The translations under genes and the position numbers were made by a program. Below the pieces are notes generated by a model that was given only the letters and a program-made list of their open reading frames with translations, made no database searches and was not told the origin of the DNA. 64,000 nucleotides of DNA. Origin: G038396625 sp038396625. GTDB taxonomy: Bacteria; Bacillota; Clostridia; Peptostreptococcales; Thermotaleaceae. The DNA lies in the NCBI GenBank assembly GCA_038396625.1, contig CP121688.1:1178001-1242000 (forward strand), in the 5' to 3' direction. Below are positions 7,997-17,116 of this stretch, one piece after another (position 1 is the stretch's first letter; the number at the start of each line of letters is the position of its first letter).

Positions 7997-9529
7997 TTGG
8001 TAACGAAATTAGTTGAAATGAATGGAATAAATAAAAGTTTCCCCAATGTAAAAGCGATCGACAACGGTAAATTTGATCTTTATCCAGGAGAGATTCATTC
8101 GTTAATTGGAGAAAATGGTGCTGGAAAATCAACCATGATGAAAATATTATATGGAATGTATACACCAGACTCAGGGACAATTCATGTAAAAGGAAATACT
8201 TTGGAGGCATTAGATCCAAAGCAGGCAATTGATTACGGAATTGGTATGGTACATCAAGAGTTTATGCTGGTGAAAGAGCTGACTGTTTTAGAAAATATTA
8301 TCTTGGGATTTGAGCCGCAAAAACATAACAAAATTGATTTCGCAAAAGCACGTGAAAAGATTCAATATTATGTAGAAAGCTATGGGATGGAGATCCAGCC
8401 CAATAAAAAAGTAATAGATATTTCTGTAGGAGAAGCACAAAGGGTAGAAATTATTAAAACTTTATATAGAGGAGCAGAAATTTTAATCCTCGATGAACCT
8501 ACAGCAGTTTTGACGCCACAGGAAACTGTAAAGCTCTTTGAAATATTAAATTCTTTAAAGAATGATGGCAAGTCTATTGTATTTATTTCCCACAAATTAA
8601 ATGAAGTAATGGAAATCAGTGACCGGGTGACAGTAATGCGACATGGAAAATATATTGACACTGTTAACAAAGCAGATACATCCATTCCAGAACTTGCAAA
8701 GATGATGGTAGGTAGAGAGGTGTTTTTAAATATAAAAAGAGAAGTACCTCAAATAGGGGATACAGTGTTATCTGTAAAGAACATCTATGTTTCTGGCGAA
8801 AAGGAACTTTCAAAATTAAGAGATGTGTCCTTTGAGGTGCGTAGTGGAGAGATCGTAGGGATTGCAGGCGTAGATGGGAACGGGCAAAGTGAGCTTGTGG
8901 AAGCAATAACAGGATTGCGTAAGGTGGAAAAAGGAGAGATTCACCTGAAGAAACAGTCCATTAAAAATCTATCCCCCCTAAAAGTAAGACAAGCTGGAAT
9001 TGCCCATATTCCAGAAGATAGAAATGTCAGAGGTGTAAATAGAGACTTTAGTATACAAGAAAACTTAATTGGAATGCGTTTAAATGAAAAGCCCTACACT
9101 ACGGGGATTAAGATGAATTACAAAGAAATAGGTAAATACGCAGAGAAGTTGATCAAAGACTTTGATATACGTCCTGCCAATAAAGAGGTCTCTGCAAAAA
9201 ATTTATCGGGAGGAAATGCACAAAAAATTGTTGTGGCAAGAGAAGTGGATATGCATGCAGATTTATTAATTGCGGCACAACCTACCAGAGGGGTAGATAT
9301 TGGAGCCATCGAATCGATTCGCAAGACATTAAATCGAGTAAAGGAATCAGGAACAGCAATTCTATTAGTTTCTGCTGACCTAGAAGAGATCCTTTCCTTG
9401 TCTGATCGCATTGTTGTCATGTATGAAGGAAAAATAACAGGAATCATCCCAGCTTCTGAAGCAACAGAAGATCGGGTAGGACTGTTGATGACTGGAGGGA
9501 AATTAGATGATCAAAAATCAATATCTTAA
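7997..9529 (+). CDS. ABC transporter ATP-binding protein for nucleosides (double NBD)
   Basis: The 510-residue protein has two fused nucleotide-binding domains in the RbsA/NupO style. NBD1 carries Walker A GENGAGKST (about residue 38), signature SVGEAQRVEI and Walker B ILILDEPTAVLTP. NBD2 has a degenerate Walker A (DGNGQSE) with LSGGNAQKIVVAREV and AAQPTRGVDIGA. It drives the two permeases downstream. The start is TTG at 7997, with TTGGAGGG seven bases before it; no ATG is available. The 3' end overlaps the permease gene by 23 bp, indicating translational coupling. Confidence 0.95.
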   Translation: MVTKLVEMNGINKSFPNVKAIDNGKFDLYPGEIHSLIGENGAGKSTMMKILYGMYTPDSGTIHVKGNTLEALDPKQAIDYGIGMVHQEFMLVKELTVLENIILGFEPQKHNKIDFAKAREKIQYYVESYGMEIQPNKKVIDISVGEAQRVEIIKTLYRGAEILILDEPTAVLTPQETVKLFEILNSLKNDGKSIVFISHKLNEVMEISDRVTVMRHGKYIDTVNKADTSIPELAKMMVGREVFLNIKREVPQIGDTVLSVKNIYVSGEKELSKLRDVSFEVRSGEIVGIAGVDGNGQSELVEAITGLRKVEKGEIHLKKQSIKNLSPLKVRQAGIAHIPEDRNVRGVNRDFSIQENLIGMRLNEKPYTTGIKMNYKEIGKYAEKLIKDFDIRPANKEVSAKNLSGGNAQKIVVAREVDMHADLLIAAQPTRGVDIGAIESIRKTLNRVKESGTAILLVSADLEEILSLSDRIVVMYEGKITGIIPASEATEDRVGLLMTGGKLDDQKSIS

Positions 9530-10559
9530 CACCTTGTTTACCATCATCATTTCGCTTCTGGTGGGAGCTGTTGTAATTATCTTCATGGGGTTCAACCCGA
9601 TCGAAGCCTATATAGAGCTGTTTAAAGGAGCCTTTGCTGGAAAATTTAATTTTGGTGGGACCTTAGAACGTTTTGTGCCCTTAATGCTTACTGCATTGGC
9701 TTTCGCAGTATCTTCTAAGGTATCTGTGTTTAACGTAGGTGTAGAAGGAGAACTGTACTTGGGTGCCATTGCTGCAGCATGGGTAGGCTATGCCATCGTT
9801 GGATTGCCTGCAGGAATGCATATGATCCTGTGTATTGTGTTTGCTATGGTGGTTGGGAGTCTTTGGGCTGCTATTCCAGGTGCATTGAAGGCATACTACA
9901 AGGTAAATGAGGTATGTACCACGATTTTACTGAATTATGTAGCCATTTTCTTAACATCTTATCTTGTAAACAATCCACTGTCTGCAAAAACAGGAATTCC
10001 CCAAACACCGAATATGGAACCTACAGCGTTATTGCCAAGAATGCTAAAACCCAGTCGTGCAAATGCAGGATTATTCATTGCCATTGCTGTGCTCATATTT
10101 GTATATTGGTTGATTCAGCATACAAGTGTAGGATATCGCTTAAGAAGTGTAGGGTTAAATCCTGATTATGCAGACTATATGGGATTTCATGCAAAGAGAA
10201 CGATGGTAATGGGCATGATGATGAGTGGTGCCATTGGAGGATTAGCGGGAGCGATCGAGGTAATGGGAATCTATGGACATTTTTTAGACAATTTCTCACC
10301 AGGAATTGCCTTTGATGGTATGTTAGCTTCATTGATTGCAAGAAACAACATAAAAATGGTTCCAGTTTTGGCATTGTTCTTGGCTGTTTTGAAATCCGGA
10401 GCATTGGGAATGGAAAGATTTACAGGTGTCCCCAAGTCCTTAGTAGATGCAATTATTGCAATGTTTATTTTACTGGCAGCGATGGAAGGTCTTTTTATGA
10501 TCAAAAGACGAAAAAAGAATAAAACTGTTCAAACCGATAATGCCAAAGCGGATATATAG
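9507..10559 (+). CDS. Nucleoside ABC transporter permease, first subunit
   Basis: The 350-residue integral membrane protein belongs to the BPD_transp_2 family, with about nine hydrophobic segments. Recognisable parts are FNPIEAYIELFKGAF, the GVEGELYLGAIAAAW segment and EVCTTILLNYVAIFLTSYL. It resembles NupP/YufP. It overlaps the ATPase gene and precedes the second permease by 17 bp. The C-terminal tail (RRKKNKTVQ) is basic and cytoplasmic. Confidence 0.94.
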   Translation: MIKNQYLNTLFTIIISLLVGAVVIIFMGFNPIEAYIELFKGAFAGKFNFGGTLERFVPLMLTALAFAVSSKVSVFNVGVEGELYLGAIAAAWVGYAIVGLPAGMHMILCIVFAMVVGSLWAAIPGALKAYYKVNEVCTTILLNYVAIFLTSYLVNNPLSAKTGIPQTPNMEPTALLPRMLKPSRANAGLFIAIAVLIFVYWLIQHTSVGYRLRSVGLNPDYADYMGFHAKRTMVMGMMMSGAIGGLAGAIEVMGIYGHFLDNFSPGIAFDGMLASLIARNNIKMVPVLALFLAVLKSGALGMERFTGVPKSLVDAIIAMFILLAAMEGLFMIKRRKKNKTVQTDNAKADI

Positions 10560-10576
10560 AAAAGTGAGGCGATACT

Positions 10577-11506
10577 ATGTTAGATAATCTATCTTTGATA
10601 TTTGATTATACCTTGATTCATGCTACTATCAGGGCTTCTACCCCTATACTATTTGCAGCCTTAGCCGCAATTATTACACAACAGGCAGATATCTTAAATA
10701 TCGGAACAGAGGGAATTATGCTTTTCGGAGCTTTTACGGCGGTAGCGGTCAGTTATTTAACAGGTAGTTGGGTGCTAGCCTTAATTATGGCAATGATTGT
10801 AGGCTTGGTAATTGCTGCTATTATGGGATTTGCCCATCTGAAATATAAAGCAGATATTATGGTTGTAGGGATAGCCATTAATATGCTTGCATTAGCATTA
10901 ACAAGATTCTTACTAAATGAGATTTTAAACACATCAGGAAGTTTTTATTCTGACAAAATTATTGCTTTTCCAAAATTTAAATTTGATTTTTTAAGTCAAA
11001 ACCCTGTCATGAATAGTCTTTTGAACAATTATTCCGTATTTGAAGTGGTAGGGATCATGATGGTACTTGTACTGTGGTATATTCTGTATCGAACGGTATG
11101 GGGATTGAGACTGAGGAGTGTAGGGTTATTTCCTATGGCTGCAGAAACAGCGGGGATTAATGTCTATAAAAGAAAGTTTGAAGTAATGCTGTATTCAGGA
11201 CTTCTAGGAGGATTGGCTGGAGCCCATTTATCTTTAGGATATTCTAATCTTTTTGCTGAAAATATGACAAATGGACGAGGCTTCATGGGGGTTGCCGCTA
11301 TGTTCTTTGGAGGTGGAAATCCTGTACTTGCATGGGTTGGTTGTTTGATTTTTGGACTTACAGACTCTATCGGTTCTAGATTACAGTCCTATGGACTGCC
11401 CTCACAATTTATTTTAATGATTCCTTATATTGCTACCGTGGCAATCTTGGCCATATCCATGGCACGAAAGCTGCGCACAGAAGAAAAAATGAAGAGTTCA
11501 CTATAA
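10577..11506 (+). CDS. Nucleoside ABC transporter permease, second subunit
   Basis: The 309-residue membrane protein is of the same family and smaller than its partner, resembling NupQ/YufQ. It shows TIRASTPILFAALAAIITQQADILNIG near the start and the conserved GLRLRSVGLFPMAAETAGINVYKRK loop, with eight or nine hydrophobic segments. Together with the preceding permease it forms the heterodimeric channel of the importer. The ribosome site GTGAGGCG lies before ATG 10577. Confidence 0.94.
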   Translation: MLDNLSLIFDYTLIHATIRASTPILFAALAAIITQQADILNIGTEGIMLFGAFTAVAVSYLTGSWVLALIMAMIVGLVIAAIMGFAHLKYKADIMVVGIAINMLALALTRFLLNEILNTSGSFYSDKIIAFPKFKFDFLSQNPVMNSLLNNYSVFEVVGIMMVLVLWYILYRTVWGLRLRSVGLFPMAAETAGINVYKRKFEVMLYSGLLGGLAGAHLSLGYSNLFAENMTNGRGFMGVAAMFFGGGNPVLAWVGCLIFGLTDSIGSRLQSYGLPSQFILMIPYIATVAILAISMARKLRTEEKMKSSL

Positions 11507-11536
11507 AACAAAATCTATATAAAGGGGATGAAATAT

Positions 11537-12484
11537 ATGTCAGAAGCGATAAAGAGAAAAAAAGTAATACTGGACTGTGATCCGGGCCATGATGATGCCA
11601 TTAATATTTTGTTGGCAGGAAAAAGTCCTTATATTGATTTGCAAGCCATTACTGTTGTAGCAGGAAATCAAACCCTTGAAAAAACAGCAAAAAATGCTTT
11701 GAATATTTGCTCTGCTGTGGGTATTACTGATGTTCCAATTGCAGCAGGCATGTCAAAACCTATGGTGAGAGAGCAAGTTATTGCAGATGATATTCATGGA
11801 GAAACAGGCTTGGATGGTCCAAGTTTTGATGAACCCACAATTCCGTTAGATCCTCGGCATGGGGTAGATTTGATTATTGAATTACTGATGAAATCCGAAG
11901 GAGATATTACCTTAGTTCCAACAGGTCCTTTGACGAATATTGCCATGGCAATGAGGAAAGAACCCAAGATTGTCTCTAAAATTGAGCAGATTGTTTTAAT
12001 GGGAGGTGCCTATCAATTAGGAAATGTTACACCAGCTGCAGAATTTAATATTTATGCAGACCCTGAAGCAGCTCATGTAGTATTTAGTTGTGGCAGACCT
12101 GTTGTGATGATGGGACTTGATTTGACACGTCAAGCTTTAGCTACACCGGAAGTGATTGCTAAGATGAAGCCCATAGGCAATAAAGCTTCTAAGCTTTTTG
12201 TAGACCTTATGGAGTTCTTTACCAAGACACAGCACGAGGTATTTGGATGGGATAGTCCTCCTGTACATGATCCTACAACTGTTGCGTGGTTGATTGACCC
12301 TAGTGTGATAGAAACAAAGCCCATGTATGTAGAAGTGGATATAAGAAGTGAAAGAAGTTATGGAAGAACCCTTTGTGACTATTTTGGTGTGGTAGGGAAA
12401 CCTGCCAACACAGAAGTAGCTGTAAAACTCGACTTTGACAAGTTCTGGAACATTGTATATGAAACACTTAAACTATATGAATAA
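11537..12484 (+). CDS. Inosine-uridine-preferring nucleoside hydrolase family
   Basis: This cytoplasmic hydrolase of 315 residues splits the N-glycosidic bond of ribonucleosides to free base and ribose. The calcium-binding signature ILDCDPGHDDA is present near residue 10, followed by TLVPTGPLTNIAMA and NIYADPEAA, and the WDSPPVHDP segment with an active-site His. The upstream in-frame ATG at 11528 touches the ribosome site AAAGGGG, so ATG 11537 is chosen. It links the importer to ribokinase. Base preference cannot be read from the sequence. Confidence 0.94.
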   Translation: MSEAIKRKKVILDCDPGHDDAINILLAGKSPYIDLQAITVVAGNQTLEKTAKNALNICSAVGITDVPIAAGMSKPMVREQVIADDIHGETGLDGPSFDEPTIPLDPRHGVDLIIELLMKSEGDITLVPTGPLTNIAMAMRKEPKIVSKIEQIVLMGGAYQLGNVTPAAEFNIYADPEAAHVVFSCGRPVVMMGLDLTRQALATPEVIAKMKPIGNKASKLFVDLMEFFTKTQHEVFGWDSPPVHDPTTVAWLIDPSVIETKPMYVEVDIRSERSYGRTLCDYFGVVGKPANTEVAVKLDFDKFWNIVYETLKLYE

Positions 12485-12513
12485 AATATTTTCAAAGGGA
12501 AGTGCAAAATACA

Positions 12514-13788
12514 ATGGATAAAATATTAGCACAGATGCTTGACCAAAATAAGGAAAAGTATATCAATTATCTTAAAAAACTTGTAGCCCTCGACACCCAA
12601 GTAATAGGACATGGCATCGATGGAGGTCGTGAAAAAAATGGACAAGTATTTTTAGAAAAAGTATTGTTAGAAATGGGTGCTGAAGTAAAAAGAGAACCTT
12701 TAAGTGAAGAAATTATTCAAAAAGGCATAAAATTATTTAACGAAGGAAATCCTGGACATGATTATACAGATAGATATAATCTTGTGGCAGATTTCAAGGG
12801 AGACAAAAACGGCAAATCGATTTTATTTAATGGTCATGTAGACACCATGCCTCCTGGTGATATCAGCCTTTGGGATACAGACCCATGGGAGCCTGTAGTA
12901 AAAGACGGAAAATTATTTGGCTTAGGCGTCTGTGATATGAAGGCAGGATTGATGGCGTCTATTATGGCAGTAAAGCTTTTACAAGATGCAGGTATTCCTC
13001 TTCCAGGAGATGTGAAAATCACTTCCGTCATCGACGAAGAGGGAGGAGGCAATGGCAGTCTAGCTGCTATGCTCAATGGACATAGAGCAGACGCGGCAGT
13101 AATCTGCGAACCTACGGGACAGCATCTTACCATAGGACATATGGGATTTATATTCTTTCAAGTAGATGTTACGGGCATTGCGATTCATTCGGGAACAAAA
13201 TGGAAGGGTGTCAATGCCATTGAAAAGGCAATCATCTTAATCGATGCACTACAAGAATTAGAGCATCAGTGGCTTATGCTTTATAAGCATCCATTCTTAC
13301 CTTCTCCTACCTTAAATATTGGAGTGATTGAGGGAGGGAGTGCAGGTTCGACCGTTCCAGATCAATGTACGTTTAAACTGTGTTTGCACTATCTTCCTAA
13401 TGTGATGAGCCATGAATCAGTAGTAAAGGAAGTAACAGAGACTTTGTTGACACGGGCACAAGGAGATGTGTGGTTGAGAGAGCATCCACCCAAGATTTCT
13501 ATTTATCAAGCAGGCGGGGCCTTTGAAATCAATGAACAGGACGCTTTTGTGCAGATAGCAAAACACACAATGAATCATGTTTTAGGAAGACCACCAGTGG
13601 TAAATGGTTCTAATGCAGGTAATGATGCAAGACTTCTAAAAAATATTGGCAATATGCCTGCACTAGTGATGGGGCCAGGTAATGTAGAGCAGTGTCATGT
13701 AATTAATGAATACATTTCTATAGAAGATTACTTACAGTTCATATTAATTTATGCGGAGCTGATTCAAAATTGGTGTTCAAAAAAATAA
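12514..13788 (+). CDS. M20-family amidohydrolase/peptidase (ArgE/DapE type)
   Basis: The roughly 424-residue cytoplasmic zinc enzyme has the M20 metal ligands and motifs: ILFNGHVDTMPPGD (His and Asp), LGVCDMKAGLMAS (bridging Asp), VIDEEGGGNGS (catalytic Glu), EPTG, and a late His near the C-terminus (GNVEQCHVINEY). A dimerisation lid domain sits between. Substrate is unknown; the family removes acyl or carbamoyl groups from amines. Its place in a nucleoside operon, 30 bp after the hydrolase, suggests an N-acyl or ring-opened base derivative, which is a guess. A GTG at 12502 overlaps the ribosome site; ATG 12514 is preferred. Confidence 0.85.
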   Translation: MDKILAQMLDQNKEKYINYLKKLVALDTQVIGHGIDGGREKNGQVFLEKVLLEMGAEVKREPLSEEIIQKGIKLFNEGNPGHDYTDRYNLVADFKGDKNGKSILFNGHVDTMPPGDISLWDTDPWEPVVKDGKLFGLGVCDMKAGLMASIMAVKLLQDAGIPLPGDVKITSVIDEEGGGNGSLAAMLNGHRADAAVICEPTGQHLTIGHMGFIFFQVDVTGIAIHSGTKWKGVNAIEKAIILIDALQELEHQWLMLYKHPFLPSPTLNIGVIEGGSAGSTVPDQCTFKLCLHYLPNVMSHESVVKEVTETLLTRAQGDVWLREHPPKISIYQAGGAFEINEQDAFVQIAKHTMNHVLGRPPVVNGSNAGNDARLLKNIGNMPALVMGPGNVEQCHVINEYISIEDYLQFILIYAELIQNWCSKK

Positions 13789-13803
13789 AGGGAGGAATTA
13801 TTG

Positions 13804-14547
13804 ATGACAAAAAAAGTATTAATCGCCGGTGAGTCATGGGTAAGTTATACAACGCATATTAAAGGATTTGATACCTTTTATACTTCTACCTATGAAGAAG
13901 GTGTAAAGTGGTTAAAAGAAGCTCTGGAAAAAGGAGGATACGAGGTAACCTTTTTACCGAATCATCTTGCTCCTGAGAAATTTCCGTTTACACTTGAAGA
14001 AATCCAGCAATATGATGCAGTCATTTTATCAGATATAGGGTCAAATACTTTACTTTTGCCCCATGCGACTTTTACGAAAAGCGAAAAAAGACCCAATCGT
14101 TGTACGTTAATTAAAGAATACGTGGCACAAGGCGGAGGATTTTGCATGATCGGTGGCTATATGTCTTTCACTGGAATTGATGCCAAAACTCGTTATGGTG
14201 AAACAGCTATTGCCGATATTCTGCCAGTAAAAATGATGGATAAAGATGACCGTGTGGAATTGCCAGAGGGAGTGATTCCAGAAACAATAAAAGATCATGA
14301 AGTGCTAGCAGGTATTCCAACAGAATGGCCATTTTTCTTAGGATACAATAAGACCATAGAAATTCCCGAAGGTACAGTAGTAGCAAAGATTAATAACGAT
14401 CCGTTTATCGCTATTAGAGAATACGGGAAGGGAAAAACAGCAGCATTTACATCAGATTGTGCACCACATTGGGGGCCACCAGAATTCGTAAACTGGGAAT
14501 ATTATAATACATTATGGGCAAATCTTCTAAACTGGTTAACCAAATAA
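13804..14547 (+). CDS. DUF1355/ThuA-like glutamine-amidotransferase-fold protein
   Basis: The 247-residue cytoplasmic protein begins KKVLIAGESWVSYTTHIKG and contains YDAVILSDIGSN and GGGFCMIGGYMSFTGID, the pattern of putative glutamine amidotransferases of the DUF1355 type. The Cys in GGGFCMIGG is upstream of the usual nucleophile-elbow position, so amidotransferase activity is doubtful. It ends with a conserved CAPHWGPPEFVNWEYY segment and is the last gene of the nucleoside cluster. GGGAGG precedes both TTG 13801 and ATG 13804; the ATG has better spacing. Confidence 0.8.
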   Translation: MTKKVLIAGESWVSYTTHIKGFDTFYTSTYEEGVKWLKEALEKGGYEVTFLPNHLAPEKFPFTLEEIQQYDAVILSDIGSNTLLLPHATFTKSEKRPNRCTLIKEYVAQGGGFCMIGGYMSFTGIDAKTRYGETAIADILPVKMMDKDDRVELPEGVIPETIKDHEVLAGIPTEWPFFLGYNKTIEIPEGTVVAKINNDPFIAIREYGKGKTAAFTSDCAPHWGPPEFVNWEYYNTLWANLLNWLTK

Positions 14548-14593
14548 TCCATTTCCTCTATTGAAGCTTTGATATTCAAAAATGAGAAATAAA

Positions 14594-14627
14594 TTAAACG
14601 TATCGGAATTTCATCCGATACGTTTAA
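14594..14627 (-). terminator. Terminator shared by convergent genes, overlapping the flavodiiron stop codon
   Basis: A 14-bp perfect stem (14594-14607 and 14614-14627) encloses a 6-nt loop. It includes the TAA of the flavodiiron gene and is followed on the minus strand by TTTATTTCTC. It lies 46 bp after the GATase-like gene and may stop both transcripts. Confidence 0.75.
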
Positions 14628-15805
14628 ATGCTTTGGGCAAATTGCTTTCCAAATGCAAGACATTTTTCAAGGGTTTCTGTAGAGGGACTGAACTTCTTTC
14701 CAAGAGGCTCAAAAGGAAGTTTAAATCCCATTTGTTTTAATAAGCTGTGGGCCATTTGAATGCCTTCTCCCCCCCAGCCATAGGAGCCAAATACACCAGC
14801 AATTTTCCCCATATTGGCCATAGGGTCAATAATAGATAATACATCCCAAATAGGTTTTACCATTGTCTTATTAATAGTAGGAGAGCCTAAAATAATGCCC
14901 TTAGAGGAATTAATTACTTCGTGTAGTAGACGAAGATCTTCCTTTTCTGCATCAATATAGATGACCTTTGCATCAGAAGATTCTAATCCTTCTTTGATTT
15001 TCTCCGCCATTTTCTGGGTGTTTTTATAGGCTGAAATATAAATAAGGGCCACCTGCTTCTGATTTCTCGCTGCCATTTCTTCTTCTGACCATTGTAGATA
15101 TCGTTCCATATTCAACTTTGGATTTTCTGAAAGAATAGGACCGTGAGAAGACAGGATCAGCTGAATATCTAGATCTTTGATTTTTTCATGAGCTTTTAAA
15201 TAATGTTGAGCAAAGGGTTTCATGATTGCATTATAATAATGCTTGCGTGCATCTTCATAGGCTTCTTTATATACCTCCTTTGGGTCGATAGCACAGTAAT
15301 GAGAACCAAAGCCGTCGCATGTAAATAGGGTTTTGTCCTGTTCACTATACACAAACATGGTATCAGACCAATGGAGAAAAGGTGCTGTGATAAAGGTAAG
15401 CTTGCGGCTACCAGTATCTAGTACTTCGCCATCGGTGATTGGATGAACGTTAAAATCTTGATTCAATTGTTCCTTTAAAAAGATATTTGCAGCTTTTGTA
15501 CAATATACCTCAACATCAGGATTGATTTCTAATATATATTTTAGGCTCCCTGCATGGTCTGGTTCTGTGTGATTAATAATGACATAATCAATTTCTTGGA
15601 TATCCGTTAACTTTTCTAGTTTTTCAAGAAATTCTCCTTTAAAGTTAGGTTTGACCGTATCAATCAGAACTTTTTTCTTATCATCGAGAAAATAAGCATT
15701 ATAGGTGGAACCATAGGGAGTTTCCATGATGATATCAAAGGTTCTCAATTCTGGGTCAAAAACACCTGTCCAATAAATGTTATTTTTAATTTCAAAAGCA
15801 TTCAT
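14624..15805 (-). CDS. fprA: Flavodiiron protein (A-type flavoprotein, O2/NO reductase)
   Basis: The 393-residue cytoplasmic protein reduces O2 to water or NO to N2O, protecting anaerobes. The N-terminal metallo-beta-lactamase domain (1-245) carries the diiron ligands in HTEPDHAGSL, TAPFLHWSDTM, TCDGFGSHYC and SSHGPIL. The C-terminal flavodoxin domain (250-393) binds FMN, with YISAYKNTQKMAE and SPTINKTMVKP. There is no rubredoxin extension, so an external donor is needed. ATG 15805 follows AAGGAGG. The gene is monocistronic with a putative promoter at 15851-15884. Confidence 0.95.
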   Translation of the reverse strand: MNAFEIKNNIYWTGVFDPELRTFDIIMETPYGSTYNAYFLDDKKKVLIDTVKPNFKGEFLEKLEKLTDIQEIDYVIINHTEPDHAGSLKYILEINPDVEVYCTKAANIFLKEQLNQDFNVHPITDGEVLDTGSRKLTFITAPFLHWSDTMFVYSEQDKTLFTCDGFGSHYCAIDPKEVYKEAYEDARKHYYNAIMKPFAQHYLKAHEKIKDLDIQLILSSHGPILSENPKLNMERYLQWSEEEMAARNQKQVALIYISAYKNTQKMAEKIKEGLESSDAKVIYIDAEKEDLRLLHEVINSSKGIILGSPTINKTMVKPIWDVLSIIDPMANMGKIAGVFGSYGWGGEGIQMAHSLLKQMGFKLPFEPLGKKFSPSTETLEKCLAFGKQFAQSI

Positions 15806-15850
15806 ATTGGAGACCTCCTTTTCTTTAGAATATTTACCCCATTCTCGTTA

Positions 15851-15884
15851 TTGATAAACACTATTAACAACGAATTATTGTCAA
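15851..15884 (-). promoter_or_regulatory. Possible fprA promoter with a Rex-like palindrome
   Basis: On the minus strand TTGACA (15879-15884) precedes a TTGTTAATAGTGTTTATCAA segment (15851-15870). The latter resembles the clostridial Rex box TTGTTAA-N4-TTAACAA but has a longer spacer and an imperfect right half, so Rex control is only a suggestion. No clear -10 stands at the ideal distance. Nothing else is seen in the 332-bp gap apart from the promoter of cvfB. Confidence 0.35.
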
Positions 15885-16035
15885 TTAAACGGACAGATAT
15901 ATGATTCCTTGAACCAAAAGCTCCATGAGGATACTATGACACAATATAGAAAATTTATATCCTAATATTAGGATGTCAGATTGGAAGAAAAAATATGAAT
16001 TGTATTATCCGTGTACAACAAAACTTAACTTTTTC

Positions 16036-16064
16036 TTTGCCAAATTTGCAGGATGTGGTAAAAT
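16036..16064 (+). promoter_or_regulatory. Probable sigma-A promoter of cvfB
   Basis: TTTGCC (16036-16041) and TAAAAT (16059-16064) are spaced by 17 bp, about 75 bp before the cvfB start. Confidence 0.5.
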
Positions 16065-16137
16065 CGGATTAAAACCTACAGACACAAGGTAAACTAAATA
16101 AAGTAAGAATAAATCATAGTAAAGGTGGAAATAAAAG

Positions 16138-16974
16138 ATGATAGAGATAGGAAAATTTCATAACTTGAGAGTTGCAAGCATTGTGACCATTGGTGCTTAT
16201 TTAGATGCGGGTACAGAGAATCCAAAGGATAATATTCTACTTCCTAATAATCAATTACCTGAGAATGTGGCGGAAGGTGATACCTTAGAAGTATTTATTT
16301 ATAGAGATTCTAAGGATCGCTTGATTGCAACAAGAAAGAAACCTTTCGCACAGGTGGGAGAATTGGCTTATCTAAAGGTAGTACAGACAAGTAAAATAGG
16401 TGCGTTTCTAGATTGGGGATTGGAAAAAGATTTGTTTTTGCCCTTTGGAGAACAAAAATATAAGGTGCAAGAAGGAAGAAGTTATTTGGTATATATTTAC
16501 GTAGATAAAAGTGATCGATTAAGTGCCACTACGGATATTGAACAATATCTCAAAACCCATGCCCCCTATGATAAAAGTGATAGAGTAAAGGGTACGGTTT
16601 ATATGGTTAAAAAAGATATGGGTGCTTTTGTAGCTGTAGACAACCAGTACAAAGGATTGATCTCTAAAAATGAATATTTTCACGAAATCAGGAATGGAGA
16701 TCAAATAGAGGCAAGAATTATTAAAATTCGAGAGGATGGAAAACTGGATTTGTCTCCAAGAAGAATTGCACACAAGCAGATATACATCGATGCAGAAATG
16801 ATTTTTGAAAAAATGAAAACCAATAATGGATTTTTACCCTTAAATGATGACAGCAGTCCTTCAGCAATAAAAGATCAATTAAAATTAAGTAAAGGTGCTT
16901 TTAAAAGGGCAGTGGGTAAATTATTAAAAGAAAATAAAATAGAACAAACGCAGGAGGGTATACACTTAAAATAA
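16138..16974 (+). CDS. cvfB: S1-type RNA-binding protein, CvfB/YitL family
   Basis: The 278-residue protein of the CvfB family is built of consecutive S1-like OB folds (about residues 1-65, 68-135 and 145-210) and a C-terminal winged-helix domain (AIKDQLKLSKGAFKRAVGKLLKENKI). The start VASIVTIGAYLDAG and the repeat VVQTSKIGAFLDWGL are typical. In Staphylococcus the family binds RNA and affects virulence gene expression; the role here is unknown. AAAGGTGG precedes ATG 16138. Confidence 0.92.
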   Translation: MIEIGKFHNLRVASIVTIGAYLDAGTENPKDNILLPNNQLPENVAEGDTLEVFIYRDSKDRLIATRKKPFAQVGELAYLKVVQTSKIGAFLDWGLEKDLFLPFGEQKYKVQEGRSYLVYIYVDKSDRLSATTDIEQYLKTHAPYDKSDRVKGTVYMVKKDMGAFVAVDNQYKGLISKNEYFHEIRNGDQIEARIIKIREDGKLDLSPRRIAHKQIYIDAEMIFEKMKTNNGFLPLNDDSSPSAIKDQLKLSKGAFKRAVGKLLKENKIEQTQEGIHLK

Positions 16975-17116
16975 ACATAAGAATGAATCGTTTGTTTCTA
17001 TACCTACTTAACAAGTTTTTTACCTAAAATTCATATAATTTACCATGAAATTTTTTAGAGAATAGGATATGCTAAAGAAAATGAAAAAAATCATGGTTGC
17101 AGTAGGAGAAGGAACA

